Of a DNA stretch of 64,000 nucleotides, positions 52,294 through 63,810 are shown in pieces. The notes beneath the pieces were generated by a model that made no database searches, had not been told where the DNA came from, and worked only from the letters and a program-made list of their open reading frames with translations. Position 1 is the first letter of the stretch. Every line of letters begins with the position of its first letter. Origin of the DNA: Mercurialis annua (Eukaryota > Streptophyta > Magnoliopsida > Malpighiales > Euphorbiaceae); contig NC_065571.1 in NCBI RefSeq assembly GCF_937616625.2, positions 2,296,501 to 2,360,500 on the forward strand. Reading direction: 5' to 3'. The position numbers and the translations under genes are program-made.

Positions 52294-52769
52294 TCACATC
52301 ACATAACAAAACAAAACATAAATGCACAATAACACCATCAAAGCTTTCTTGCAAAACCAGGAACAAGTTTGTGACCCGTCTGTTTTCATTTGCAGTTCCT
52401 GATTCTCTTTCAATAACCTCTGTTAAGCTTAAACTTCTATTGACATTTAATGTAGCTTAAACTTCTATTCAATATAACCTCTGTTAATCTAGCTTAAAAA
52501 AACGAAATTTTAACATTGAATTTTTTTTAATAACTGAACAAACCCTACTTTTTAAATTGAACAGGATTACCTTTTTGAATGTAAATTAAAAAACTTACCC
52601 TTGACTTCGAGCATCTCCAGAATCTTCTCCCAGGGTTCGTTTTTGTCCATGATGTGTACAGAAGCAACCTTCCATGGTTGCACCTACCGCATTCCCTTGT
52701 TGGAGGAAGATTGAAGAGCTCGTCAGTCACATTTTGCAGGGCCCTAAACGACTCAGTCATTGTCGACAT
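52294..52769 (-). CDS. GRF-type mini-protein with hydrophobic tail, 98 aa
   Basis: Exons 52599-52769 and 52294-52419, joined across a 179-bp GT-AG intron (TCAAGG|GTAAGT, AACAG|AGG), keep phase and encode 98 aa. Exon 1 gives RECGRCNHGR, then TKTNPGRRFWRCSK, the first three-quarters of a GRF zinc finger, with the intron at nearly the same place as in the GRF gene of the 9.6-kb MULE. Exon 2 gives a short charged helix (LLKENQELQMK), then KKALMVLLCIYVLFCYVM, a likely transmembrane tail, and a stop. Compared with the longer homologue, the closing CNFFAW part and most of the coiled coil are missing. The splice join is my model. Function is unknown. Confidence 0.65.
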
Positions 52770-53131
52770 TTTTTGCTTCACTTCAACAAACCGCTGTGAT
52801 TTTAGGGTTTCTAGCGAGAAAAGATGATTTTGAAATTAAAATCGTAGGTTTATTCTCAGCTGTAATGAGTAACTAGGGTTAGGTTCTTTTAATTACATCA
52901 GTTAAAATGTGGTAAAAATTAGTCCTAATCAGCATAAGGGTAGTAAGGTAATTGCAAGAAAACGCTGATGTGTATGCCAGAGTGGCAAAAAACGCGTGCC
53001 CAAATAAGTTAGGGTGGAATTGACAATGAAAGGTGCGAATTTGGGTAAAATTGGCGATTTTACAACGTCAGGGTGCAAATGAAAAGGGGGTAAAAGGTGG
53101 GGGGTTTTTCAGAGGATTAGCCAAGTAAGAT

Positions 53132-54436
53132 ATAGAGATCAGCAAATTAAAAAATACATAATACATGAATTTTTATGCGAATTAATAAGCTTTTTTTATT
53201 AAAATTGTAAACGCTTTTAAATTTATGATTTCTCTTTCAATTATCCAACTTTTAATAAGACTGAGTTTGATACTTGAGGAAATGGTGCACATTCTTTACA
53301 ATACCATCCAAATCCAATATGTTCCCCGTATATCAAAACAAATAAACTGCCTAATTAGTAGCCAAAAGAAGGGGAAACAATTAGATTAAATAACCAAAAA
53401 CAACCTAAATTGAGGTTACAAATGAATTATTTAATAATTTAAGGGACCCATGAATCAGATCATGGAGACAAGCCCTGGATTTTTTCACAAGAAAAGCAGT
53501 ACTGGTGGTAAAGATGTGATGCTTTAATTTGCTTTTCTTTATGATTGTAATTAATTATTTGAAATTTGATAATTAAAAAAAGAGAGAAAAAGATTAATAA
53601 AAAAGCAAAATAGACATATCACCACACCTGTAATTCTTTAATTGTTCCTACAAGTCAAAAATGGAAAGGCAACCTAACTACTTTATTTTTTTAAGCCCAA
53701 TTCCCAATTTAACAGATTCAAATTTTATTTTTCTTTACTATGAACGTAATGGCCTTCTTTAATTAATGTAAGAAAAAGTTGATAAAGCTGCCTTTGACTC
53801 ATCCAATTTCAAGCAGTAAATCTTTTATTTGTCCACCAGTTTCCTTATTTTCTTAGTTAGGCGTAGCTATAAATAGAATTAATATTCATAATCTAATGGT
53901 TCTAAAAATGTGAATAATCTAATGGTTCTAAAAATGGCATTTTTAGAACCCATAAGCCTTTTGAAGTTACTTGGTTATTACTCCCTTCATTCTAATTCTA
54001 ATTTGATTGATAGTCTAAAAACAATAAAAATATCTAAATTAATTAATTTATTAAAAAAGTATGCTTATTCTTATTTGTTGTAATAATATTTTTTCCTTTT
54101 AATATTTTCAATAAGAGTAATTTATCAAATTTTAAATTAATGATATCATTTAGATTTTATAGTGGACAATTATCTATAACATATTGTAGGCCGAATAACT
54201 CAAAAATATCTATTTTTATTCATAACTGATTTTTTAAAAACGTCAATTTCAAACTAATCTCAAAATTATATTGGTTATACACAAAAAATAGATAGGGTTT
54301 GATTTTTTTATAAAAATTAATTTTTTTAATAATTAAAATGCAAATTAATGATTTTAAAAGGTTGAGCTATTAAATGATTAAAAATATGAAAATTAACATA
54401 AATTCTATTTTATATAGGCCTATCCATGATTGACTA
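53132..54436. other. AT-rich intergenic DNA
   Basis: No coding region or clear mobile element is seen. A short direct repeat TAATCTAATGGTTCTAAAAA occurs twice near 53.89-53.93 kb. The sequence is otherwise low-complexity and AT-rich. Confidence 0.45.
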
Positions 54437-54452
54437 ATTAATGAAGAGAGAT

Positions 54453-56832
54453 TTATGAATTTACCTAAAAAAAGAAAATAATTTGAATCTTTACCTCAAC
54501 ACGGAAAAGTCAACAAAAATACTCCATGATATGGCCACTTTTATGTTTTTACTCTCCATGTCTAACTTATTAGAATTTTACTCTGCCTATATAATAGGCT
54601 GTTCTGACACACTCTCTCTCTCTTTCTCTCTCTTTTTCTTTCTCTTTCTTTCTCTCTCTCTCTTTCCATACCTGACGTCTCTTTCTTTCTTTTTTTCAAA
54701 CTTTTATCTTGTTTTCTTGTTTCAAACTTTTTTGAAACTTTTTTAAATTAGGTATTTTTTATTTTTTCATACTTTAAATTAACAAATTTGCTATTATAAA
54801 TTACCAATAAATAAAATATTTTCTTTTCATTTATTTCAGTATTATCAGATATTTTATGATTTATAAATATATACTACTATTTAAATATTTTATTATATTA
54901 ATAGCATATTAAAAAATTATTTGAATTATATAAAAATTCACAGTATCACATTATCATATGATTATCACTGTATCGCTTTATCATATGATTATCACAGTTT
55001 CATCTTAGCATGTAATTATCAGTGTATCCTATTGTATTGTCATCTTATTATCATATTATTATCACTATCGTATGTAACAGATTATTATATGATAATGTGA
55101 TGATACTGCTGGATAATATTAGACAAAATCATATTATCATATGATTATCACAATATTACATTATCATATGATTATCACAGGTTCACCTTATCATATAATT
55201 ATCAATATATCATATTGCATTGTTATTTTATTATCATGTCATTATTAGTATCGCATATAGCAGATTACTATCATCTCGTTATCATAATTTTTCTGTTATT
55301 TGTTAGGTATCGTATTATCATACCATTATCATTTTATTATCAATAAGAACCTTATCATACTACTCTATCTTCACATTATCATCTCGTTATCATAATTTAT
55401 ATGCATTGTTTTCCATATAGGTATCATATTATCATACTATTATCATAACTTTATTATTTAATTATCATCTGGTTATCACTGGTATCATGAATCTTTTAGT
55501 AATTTTATTTTCACGTATATTATCATCCAATTATCATATTTCATTATCATCTAGTTATCATACTGCAGTGTTATATGATAATATTATGATAATAACAATC
55601 AGATGTTGTTTTTTTCATGCAGTGTTATGATAACAAAATGATAATATAGTGATAATAACATGATAATCATGTTATTATCACTATATTATCACTATATTAT
55701 CATATTATCATACTATTATCATAACTTTATTATTTAATTATCATCTGGTTATCACTGGTATCATGAATTTTTTTGTAATTATATTTTCACGTACATTATC
55801 ATCCAATTATCATACTACTCTATCTTCACATTATCATCTCGTTATCATAATTTTTATGCATTGTTTTCTATATAGGTATCATATTATTATACTATTATCA
55901 TTATTTTATTATTTAATTATCATCTGGTTATCACTGGTATCATGAATCTTTTTATAATTATATTTCACGTACATTATCATCCAATTATCATAATCTTATC
56001 ATATTTCATTATCATCTAGTTATCATATTGCAGTGTTATATGATAATATTATGATAATAACATGATAACCAGAGGTTTTTTCCTGCAGTGTTATGATAAC
56101 GAAATGATAATATATTGATAATAACATGATAATCAGAGGTTGTTTTTAATAAAAAAAATTAATTTTTTCTGCAGTGTTATGATACTTACATAATAATGCA
56201 ATGATGATACTCATATGATAATCAGAAGTTGTTTTTTTTTTTGTAGAAAATCAATTTTTGTGTATAAAATCGTTTTTAATGCAAATGTTTAGATCTAAAA
56301 ATGAGAAAATTCAAGAGTAATTCTTTTAGATATGAAAATTAAAATAAATCGTATTAATCACCACGAGTTGAGAAAAAATTTCCAAAATTAAATATAAAAA
56401 ACGGCGGAGCAATGAAAGAACGGCGGCGGAGCGATGAAGGAACGGCGGTGGAGCGATGAAGGAACGGCGGCGGAGCGATGAAGGACGGCGGTAGAGCAAA
56501 GAAAAAAATAAAGAAAGAAAGAAGAAATAAAAAAGAAGAAAAAAGAACCAGAGAATAAAAAGAAGAAGAAGAAGAAGAAGAAGAAAAAAAAGGACGAGGA
56601 GAGAGAAAAAGAAAGACAAATATAAAAAAAAAGCCAATTGTAACATGATGGGAGTAGGAAAAATATACTTGGAGTAAAAACTTAATAAATAGTAGGTATA
56701 ATTATAATATAAATATGTTTTAGAGTAAAAAAATAAAAATATTAAAATGGTGAGGTATTTTCTATATCTTTTCCTTGTTGAGGTAGAAAATCAAATTATT
56801 TTTAAAAATAGAGTATTTATCCTAATTTTCTC
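54453..56832 (+). repeat. Tandem unit 1
   Basis: 2380 bp. In order it contains the TIR-like end, a CT-rich tract (54600-54690), about 1.3 kb of TTATCAT/ATGATAA repeats (54.95-56.25 kb), a GGCGG-rich minisatellite (56401-56490, four units of about 24 bp around AACGGCGGCGGAGCGATGAA), an AAG microsatellite, and the opposite TIR-like end. Confidence 0.92.
55640..55690. repeat. 51-bp perfect palindrome
   Basis: The 25-base arms beginning GATAATATAGTGATAATAAC are exact inverses around a single central A at 55665. The sequence recurs at 58027-58077 in the second unit. It is embedded in a region where TTATCAT and ATGATAA words alternate, so many alternative foldings exist. Confidence 0.9.
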
Positions 56833-56839
56833 TTGAACA

Positions 56840-59219
56840 TTATGAATTTACCTAAAAAAAGAAAATAATTTGAATCTTTACCTCAACACGGAAAAGTCAA
56901 CAAAAATACTCCATGATATGGCCACTTTTATGTTTTTACTCTCCATGTCTAACTTATTAGAATTTTACTCTGCCTATATAATAGGCTGTTCTGACACACT
57001 CTCTCTCTCTTTCTCTCTCTTTTTCTTTCTCTTTCTTTCTCTCTCTCTTTTTCCATACCTGACGTCTCTTTCTTTCTTTTTTTCAAACTTTTATCTTGTT
57101 TTCTTGTTTCAAACTTTTTTGAAACTTTTTTAAATTAGGTATTTTTTATTTTTTCATACTTTAAATTAACAAATTTGCTATTATAAATTACCAATAAATA
57201 AAATATTTTCTTTTCATTTATTTCAGTATTATCAGATATTTTATGATTTATAAATATATACTACTATTTAAATATTTTATTATATTAATAGCATATTAAA
57301 AAATTATTTGAATTATATAAAAATTCACAGTATCACATTATCATATGATTATCACTGTATCGCTTTATCATATGATTATCACAGTTTCATCTTAGCATGT
57401 AATTATCAGTGTATCCTATTGTATTGTCATCTTATTATCATATTATTATCACTATCGTATGTAACAGATTATTATATGATAATGTGATGATACTGCTGGA
57501 TAATATTAGACAAAATCATATTATCATATGATTATCACAATATTACATTATCATATGATTATCACAGGTTCACCTTATCATATAATTATCAATATATCAT
57601 ATTGCATTGTTATTTTATTATCATGTCATTATTAGTATCGCATATAGCAGATTACTATCATCTCGTTATCATAATTTTTCTGTTATTTGTTAGGTATCGT
57701 ATTATCATACCATTATCATTTTATTATCAATAAGAACCTTATCATACTACTCTATCTTCACATTATCATCTCGTTATCATAATTTATATGCATTGTTTTC
57801 CATATAGGTATCATATTATCATACTATTATCATAACTTTATTATTTAATTATCATCTGGTTATCACTGGTATCATGAATCTTTTAGTAATTTTATTTTCA
57901 CGTATATTATCATCCAATTATCATATTTCATTATCATCTAGTTATCATACTGCAGTGTTATATGATAATATTATGATAATAACAATCAGATGTTGTTTTT
58001 TTCATGCAGTGTTATGATAACAAAATGATAATATAGTGATAATAACATGATAATCATGTTATTATCACTATATTATCACTATATTATCATATTATCATAC
58101 TATTATCATAACTTTATTATTTAATTATCATCTGGTTATCACTGGTATCATGAATTTTTTTGTAATTATATTTTCACGTACATTATCATCCAATTATCAT
58201 ACTACTCTATCTTCACATTATCATCTCGTTATCATAATTTTTATGCATTGTTTTCTATATAGGTATCATATTATTATACTATTATCATTATTTTATTATT
58301 TAATTATCATCTGGTTATCACTGGTATCATGAATCTTTTTATAATTATATTTCACGTACATTATCATCCAATTATCATAATCTTATCATATTTCATTATC
58401 ATCTAGTTATCATATTGCAGTGTTATATGATAATATTATGATAATAACATGATAACCAGAGGTTTTTTCCTGCAGTGTTATGATAACGAAATGATAATAT
58501 ATTGATAATAACATGATAATCAGAGGTTGTTTTTAATAAAAAAAATTAATTTTTTCTGCAGTGTTATGATACTTACATAATAATGCAATGATGATACTCA
58601 TATGATAATCAGAAGTTGTTTTTTTTTTTTGTAGAAAATCAATTTTTGTGTATAAAATCGTTTTTAATGCAAATGTTTAGATCTAAAAATGAGAAAATTC
58701 AAGAGTAATTCTTTTAGATATGAAAATTAAAATAAATCGTATTAATCACCACGAGTTGAGAAAAAATTTCCAAAATTAAATATAAAAAACGGCGGAGCAA
58801 TGAAAGAACGGCGGCGGAGCGATGAAGGAACGGCGGTGGAGCGATGAAGGAACGGCGGCGGAGCGATGAAGGACGGCGGTAGAGCAAAGAAAAAAATAAA
58901 GAAAGAAAGAAGAAATAAAAAAGAAGAAAAAAGAACCAGAGAATAAAAAGAAGAAGAAGAAGAAGAAGAAAAAAAAAAGGACGAGGAGAGAGAAAAAGAA
59001 AGACAAATATAAAAAAAAAGCCAATTGTAACATGATGGGAGTAGGAAAAATATACTTGGAGTAAAAACTTAATAAATAGTAGGTATAATTATAATATAAA
59101 TATGTTTTAGAGTAAAAAAATAAAAATATTAAAATGGTGAGGTATTTTCTATATCTTTTCCTTGTTGAGGTAGAAAATCAAATTATTTTTAAAAATAGAG
59201 TATTTATCCTAATTTTCTC
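56840..59219 (+). repeat. Tandem unit 2
   Basis: A near-exact copy of 54453-56832. It lacks the first seven bases of the composite end (GAGAGAT is replaced by TTGAACA). Length differences are confined to a T/C tract near 57050, a T run near 58630 and the AAG tract near 58950. Confidence 0.92.
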
Positions 59220-59228
59220 ATTAATGAA

Positions 59229-59710
59229 TCTAAGGTATAGTTCCCTTGAAATTTACTTGCTGAAAAGGGGCAAAAATGGAATCACAAAAGAAAATGACAG
59301 CACATTATACCAATTGGTCAATTACCAAGTACCAACCTTAGAAAATACGCTCCTACAATAAAAGTCGTGCAAAACACACTCTCCAGCCGTTGGATTTAAA
59401 TACAATTTTCAATCCCACGGTTGAACAATGCATTCACATTGCAGGAATGGTATACTCTCCAAATTCTTACCCTATTATATAACATCTTAATGCATAAATG
59501 AAGAAGCCTTCAATTTTAAAACTTCTTTGTAAAGTCGTACCATATCTGCTAGATTTTACTTTATTTTCTTTGCAATTAATTTCTTCTTTAACTTTCTAGT
59601 TAGCCTAGCCCCATTTGGTTAAATTATTTGGTGTTTGAACCGGTTCATGGATTTTGATCCCTTCTGGATAACTGGGGGGGTGGTTTATGAAAATAAACGG
59701 TTCAGATTTC
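59229..59710. promoter_or_regulatory. Upstream region of the CLE gene
   Basis: A TATA-like box TATATAA lies at 59476-59482, about 230 bases before the start codon. No other gene is present. Placement of the transcription start downstream of this box is inference. Confidence 0.4.
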
Positions 59711-59986
59711 ATGGCAGCATCATCATCATCAGCAAGATCACAAGCTATTTTGCTGTTGTTTTGCCTTATGATAATCTTATTGGTTGTTCCTCTTGATTTC
59801 CCCAAGAAAACCATGGCTTCCACTGCAGAATTGCGTCCACAGCAGATTAAAACCTCTTCTTCTTCTTATTCTGAAGCTGTTTCGGTTAGCAGTACCACTA
59901 CGGTTTCTGGTTCTGGTTCGGGACAAGAGTTTAAATCAGCTGCACATGAAGTACCCAGCGGTCCAAATCCTGAATCCAACAAGTAA
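59711..59986 (+). CDS. TDIF-type CLE peptide precursor (CLE41/44-like), 91 aa
   Basis: This intronless frame starts with MAASSSSARSQ, a hydrophobic signal segment (AILLLFCLMIILLVVP), a variable Ser/Thr-rich spacer with ELRP, and a C-terminal CLE box HEVPSGPNPESN followed by K and a stop. Arabidopsis CLE41/CLE44 end in the TDIF dodecapeptide HEVPSGPNPISN, so eleven of twelve positions match; position 10 is Glu instead of Ile. TDIF is secreted, hydroxylated on its prolines and perceived by PXY/TDR to promote vascular stem-cell division and block xylem differentiation. An ATG eight codons upstream (59687) is in frame, but the start at 59711 aligns with family members and gives a better signal peptide. 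The single extra Lys after the box is also unusual. Whether the variant signals normally is unknown. Confidence 0.88.
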   Translation: MAASSSSARSQAILLLFCLMIILLVVPLDFPKKTMASTAELRPQQIKTSSSSYSEAVSVSSTTTVSGSGSGQEFKSAAHEVPSGPNPESNK

Positions 59987-60413
59987 GCAAGAAAATTCAA
60001 GGGGTTTATTTAGCTTATTATAATTGTCATTATCATAGCCATTTTTCTGGCCAATGTCATGATAATTAATTAATTAATTACAAATATCATTACTCTCTAT
60101 CATATCATGCATGTGAATACCAAATTATACTGTATGTTTATTTGAATCTTGATGCCCATTTATGTGCATCACATTTTCAAATTAAGACCAAGTTTTTATT
60201 GTACATAACACATGCAGCCGATATTAATATAATTATGATAAAAAGTACTAAAGTTAATTACAATATCTATAAGTTTTCTTTTTTACTTTTCCTTTTACTT
60301 TTGCAGTGCTTTAGCATAAATAGGATTTTAGCTGCAAAGTTGCATTAACTATATATTGAAAAAGTCATATACACGGTATAATTTAATTTTTCTTTTTTAT
60401 AATTGGAAAGAGA
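59987..60413. other. CLE gene 3' flank
   Basis: The 3' UTR and AT-rich intergenic DNA up to the CACTA terminus. A TTAATTAA repeat lies near 60067. No gene is seen. Confidence 0.45.
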
Positions 60414-60429
60414 CACTACAACAAATCTG

Positions 60430-60725
60430 CTCTATAGGGGCGGTTTTTATCAGGTGTAGGGGCGGTTAAAACCGCCCCTACAAGATTCAGCGACGGTTTA
60501 ACAAACCATCTCAAATACGCCGGCTTTTTAGCCGTCGCTACAAAATAGAGGCGGTAAGAACAACCGCCGGGGTAAGTACGGCGGATTGTAGGGGCGGTTT
60601 TAACCGCCCCTATTGCATATTTTAGAAACACAATTTTTTTCTAGAGACGTTTTAAACCGTCTCTACCATTGGCTTTGATATCTTAATTTTTCTTCTAGAG
60701 ACATTTAAAACCGTCTCTACCGCTA
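60430..60725. repeat. CACTA subterminal repeats
   Basis: Several copies of GGGGCGGTTTTAACCGCCCC-type palindromes occur at 60436-60480 and 60590-60612, with GACGGTTTAACAAACC and CCGTCGCT variants between them. The inner part switches to AGAGACGTTTTAAACCGTCT and a second diverged copy at 60700-60722. The GC-rich palindromes contrast sharply with the AT-rich flanks. Confidence 0.85.
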
Positions 60726-60927
60726 GTTTTGATACTAAATTTTAGAACCTTTTGAATTCACAAAATTTTCAATTTCAACATTATTATTATTCCAAATACA
60801 GTTTTCTGAAGTTATAATACTAATAAATAATAATGTTTATGGTCAAAAATTGATACATTAGATTCTGTTGATTCATTTTGAATTTGTGACTTCAACAAAA
60901 AAAATTCATATTGAATTCAAGAAAAAA

Positions 60928-61107
60928 TTAAGTCTTTGAAAGATGATCTTGCAATCCCACTTGTATATTTATTAGCTGAATCTTTTGCATTCTTTCCCCT
61001 GCCAAACTATTTTGTTCCCCTTGCTCTCTTAATGTTTCTTCCTTTGATTTGGCAAGTCTTCTGTTTTTGTGAGCCATGTATGGAATTTTTTTATCAGACA
61101 GCGGTTC
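60928..61107 (-). other. Exon-like ORF in CACTA element
   Basis: After an acceptor-like TTATTCGCAG the frame opens EPLSDKKIPYMAHKNRRLAK and continues for 59 charged, mostly basic codons to a TAA. It is not a family I recognise. Joining it to the exon-like piece at 61265-61293 produces a stop in every phase I tried, so if real it belongs to a decayed or differently spliced gene. Confidence 0.35.
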
Positions 61108-61264
61108 CTGCGAATAAAAACACTGGCAAAATCAGATGTTAAAATTAGTATCCCAAAATCATAACAAAAGAGTACTACATCAAAGCTGCAAAATTATCAT
61201 ACAAATCTAGGAAAATTAAATGATAAAAATTATTTGGCAATAGATTAGGATATTAAGAACATAC

Positions 61265-61866
61265 CTTCTGGCACTAACAACTTGAGCCTCGCACTGCAAA
61301 AATAAAACAACGATAATAATAAATGAGGAAACAAACAAACACATTAATAAAAATTGCATGGTATATGCATACAAGCTTTTCAATCTATGGTTATATTAAC
61401 TTAGCCATTATGCAAAACAGATGAGACCACTTGGAGCCTATCCAGAACATGAAATGAACAACTTAGTGAGTTTTATTTACCTTGATTTTCCCATGACGGG
61501 ATCATTTATAGCATCAACACTTGGGTAAGACATCCTGAAATCAATACAGAATATTTAAATCTATGAATACAATATCCACATCTAGTTTACGGAACTAATA
61601 TTGCTATTACCATGCTATAAATTAGCTGATGGGAGTAGTGCGTCTCACAACTGCATTTTATGCAAGGAAATATATATTAATAAGGTACTAACAAATAATT
61701 AACTAGAAGAACAAAAGGGCAAAGTTAACTTGAAACCATACTTATATTACAATCCGATAGCATCCATGGCTAGATAAGCCAAGTCCAAACAGCACCTTTG
61801 TTCCCTAACGAGGCAAGCAACTTAAAAATAATCACTTTCTCATCAGCTGGTACAAATGGCAGAATC
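61265..61866 (-). pseudogene. Three exon-like fragments of an unknown gene
   Basis: Minus-strand pieces with acceptor- and donor-like borders: 61796-61866 (ILPFVPADEKVIIFKLLASL and three more residues), 61481-61534 (SYPSVDAINDPVMGKS) and 61265-61293 (ARLKLLVPE). A further piece near 62654-62712 reads LKLAAEIGTPNIAKS. They may be fragments of a host gene captured by the CACTA element, or exons of a real gene whose start lies beyond the window. The family was not recognised. Confidence 0.3.
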
Positions 61867-61869
61867 CTA

Positions 61870-63810
61870 GAAAAAAAACATGAACAGAAGGTAAACAACA
61901 TAATACCAGCAGTAATGCATTTAAAAATAATAGGATCACAGACTACTTGATTTCAAGACATAAAATTCAAGTAAATGCATAATTTATCAAAAAAGAGAAC
62001 CTGGAGAAGAAGAGCAGAATATAATGTTTCCCTCATTCTTTTGACCTGACATTATATAAAAGAAAAGTCAGGTCAGCACAATGTCAACGCACCTATATTT
62101 TTTTAATTTAACAAGAAAATATTTATCTCTTATCTATAAATTAATAACCGAACAACTAAAGAAAAGAAAAATAATAACAGATTACTTGAAAAGTTAAGGG
62201 TGGCATTACTGCAACCAAAGTAGAATTTAGATAAAGAACAAAAATAGTCAAATGAAAGAAAAGGTTACTAACGGCGAAGAGTGGTGGTCAGTGATCAGAG
62301 GAGGAGAAGCGAGAAGAGAGAAAACAACAAAGAAAAGAAGAAGGAAACAAGAAAAGGCGTATTAAAATAGATATACCTTCTGAAACCGATGAAGCTTTTT
62401 TATTTGTACGTTTATTTTGTATCCCCTGAAAAAGAAAATAGATATACCTTATGAAACTGATAGCTCAAACTCAGCAAGAAATCCAATTCTTTTTTTTGTG
62501 CAAATCAAAGCAGAGTTAAATGAAATTTCAGCATGACCATGAGAGTAATAAATATCCAAAACAAACACAAAACAAATCCAAATAACCAATTAGAGTTAGA
62601 AGTATCTCTCATCAATATCATTTCAAATGTAAAACTACTACTCTCCGCGCCAAAACGAAGTACCTGATTTAGCAATATTTGGAGTTCCAATCTCAGCCGC
62701 AAGTTTCAGTCCTGAAAAAGTAGGATACAATAGATATTAGCAGAGAAGCTCCATGTGAAGCACCAAATTAGGGCTAGACATAATCCGTTCATAGTACGTT
62801 TCTAAACCCTGTGCATATTTTTGGTTTCCTGCGACCAAAACACAAAGCAGCAGTGATGAGTGAAACATTGATAAATTATCATAAGAACCAACAGTCGCGC
62901 AAGTGATGTTCAAACTTTACGCTCCAAATAAAATTACTACTATTAGCAATGGCATAAGAACGGCTGCACTAAATTATATTAATGAGTGATAATATGAAGC
63001 ACAAAATTATATTAATGAGTGGTAATAAGCTTAAGAAAAATGTTTCAAGATGGCTGCTTACAATTAGGACAACCGATCGAAGACAAGCGATACTACTACT
63101 ATTAGCAATTGCATATTCCTCATATTCTGCTTCGAGTAACTGACACTCAGTAGCTGCTAGAGCTAAGAGAGGAGAATCATGCAGATCAAGGTGTTGTCCT
63201 CATGCTTGCCTAATTAGAAAATCAGCCAGAATATTAAAATATTTAAACGGCTTTTAAGTCTATGACATGGCATAGCTTCAAAACAATTTGATGGAAAGAG
63301 GCAAAAGTTTCCATGTAACATAGATCATGTGCTATCAAATAAAGTACTAAATTACCAGGCTGGGAATCTATTTTCATCATTTTCCTCTATCAATTGACTA
63401 ACCAGAAACATATCACCTTCATATAGACACCTAACTAGCACATTCATCAAACAGAACTCAATAACTTACCACTGGTTCAACTTGTGAGAATATATCAAAG
63501 TAACCAGTAAATTCCCATTGGCCTCTAGAGAGTTGAAAATTACAGCAATCTGTCACTTACAGGTAAATGATAAAGTAGATGGAAACAAAATGCACAAATT
63601 CTAGCTAAAAAGTCCACATAACAGTCCCTTTTCTAAATTTGTTCATTCCCTTTGAAAGCAAGCTCATTGTAACACAGAAGACTAACAATAAATAAACTAA
63701 AAAGAGTATAATACCTTAATGAAATAATGATTCAAGACTAAGAAAGAAAATGAGATCTGCAAATGGAGGAGGAGAGTAAGCACTAGCAAGTGAGCTAACA
63801 CTCCCTGATA
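61870..63810. other. Interior of CACTA region, no confident gene
   Basis: AT-rich with scattered GT/AG-bordered open stretches on the minus strand, for example about 63060-63210, which opens ALAATECQLLEAEYEEYAIA. None has a recognisable domain or a consistent splice chain. Confidence 0.35.

Larger units (their letters stand above)
50184..53122. mobile_element. Non-autonomous MULE, 2939 bp, carrying a GRF gene
   Basis: The ends GGGCTAATCCTCTG and CAGAGGATTAGCC are inverted. TIRs of 202 bp (50184-50385 and 52921-53122) are nearly identical. A perfect 9-bp duplication AAGTAAGAT lies at 50175-50183 and 53123-53131. No transposase is present. The interior holds a first-exon-like ORF on the plus strand and a small spliced GRF-type gene on the minus strand, again transcribed inward from opposite TIRs. 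High TIR identity and an intact duplication indicate recent movement using a transposase supplied from elsewhere. Confidence 0.93.
54446..59219. mobile_element. Composite tandem MULE-like element, 4774 bp
   Basis: Two nearly identical 2380-bp units, 54453-56832 and 56840-59219 (offset 2387), are joined through 7 bases (TTGAACA). The whole is flanked by one 9-bp direct repeat, ATTAATGAA, at 54437-54445 and 59220-59228. The outer ends GAGAGATTTATG and CATAAATACTC-side ...TTTTCTC are imperfect TIRs. They share AAAATAATTTGA.. and TACCTCAACA.GGAAAAG when one end is inverted. The interior is dominated by TTATCAT words and has no credible gene. Units differ only by a few indels, mainly in poly-T and AAG runs, so the doubling is recent unless it is an assembly artefact. 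Confidence 0.8.

Noticed and set aside
54483..54746. 87-aa Ser/Leu/Phe-rich frame, repeated at 56870
   Set aside because: It is read through a CT-rich microsatellite inside the tandem units and has no start context, domain or splice signals.
56326..56646. Leu/Phe-rich frame on the minus strand, repeated at 58776
   Set aside because: It is read through AAG and GGCGG repeats. The two copies differ by a frame change in the repeat, as expected for non-coding sequence.
54453..59219. Two long direct repeats as LTRs of a retrotransposon
   Set aside because: Only 7 bp separate them, they lack TG...CA ends, primer-binding site and polypurine tract, and the outer duplication is 9 bp. A tandem TIR element fits better.
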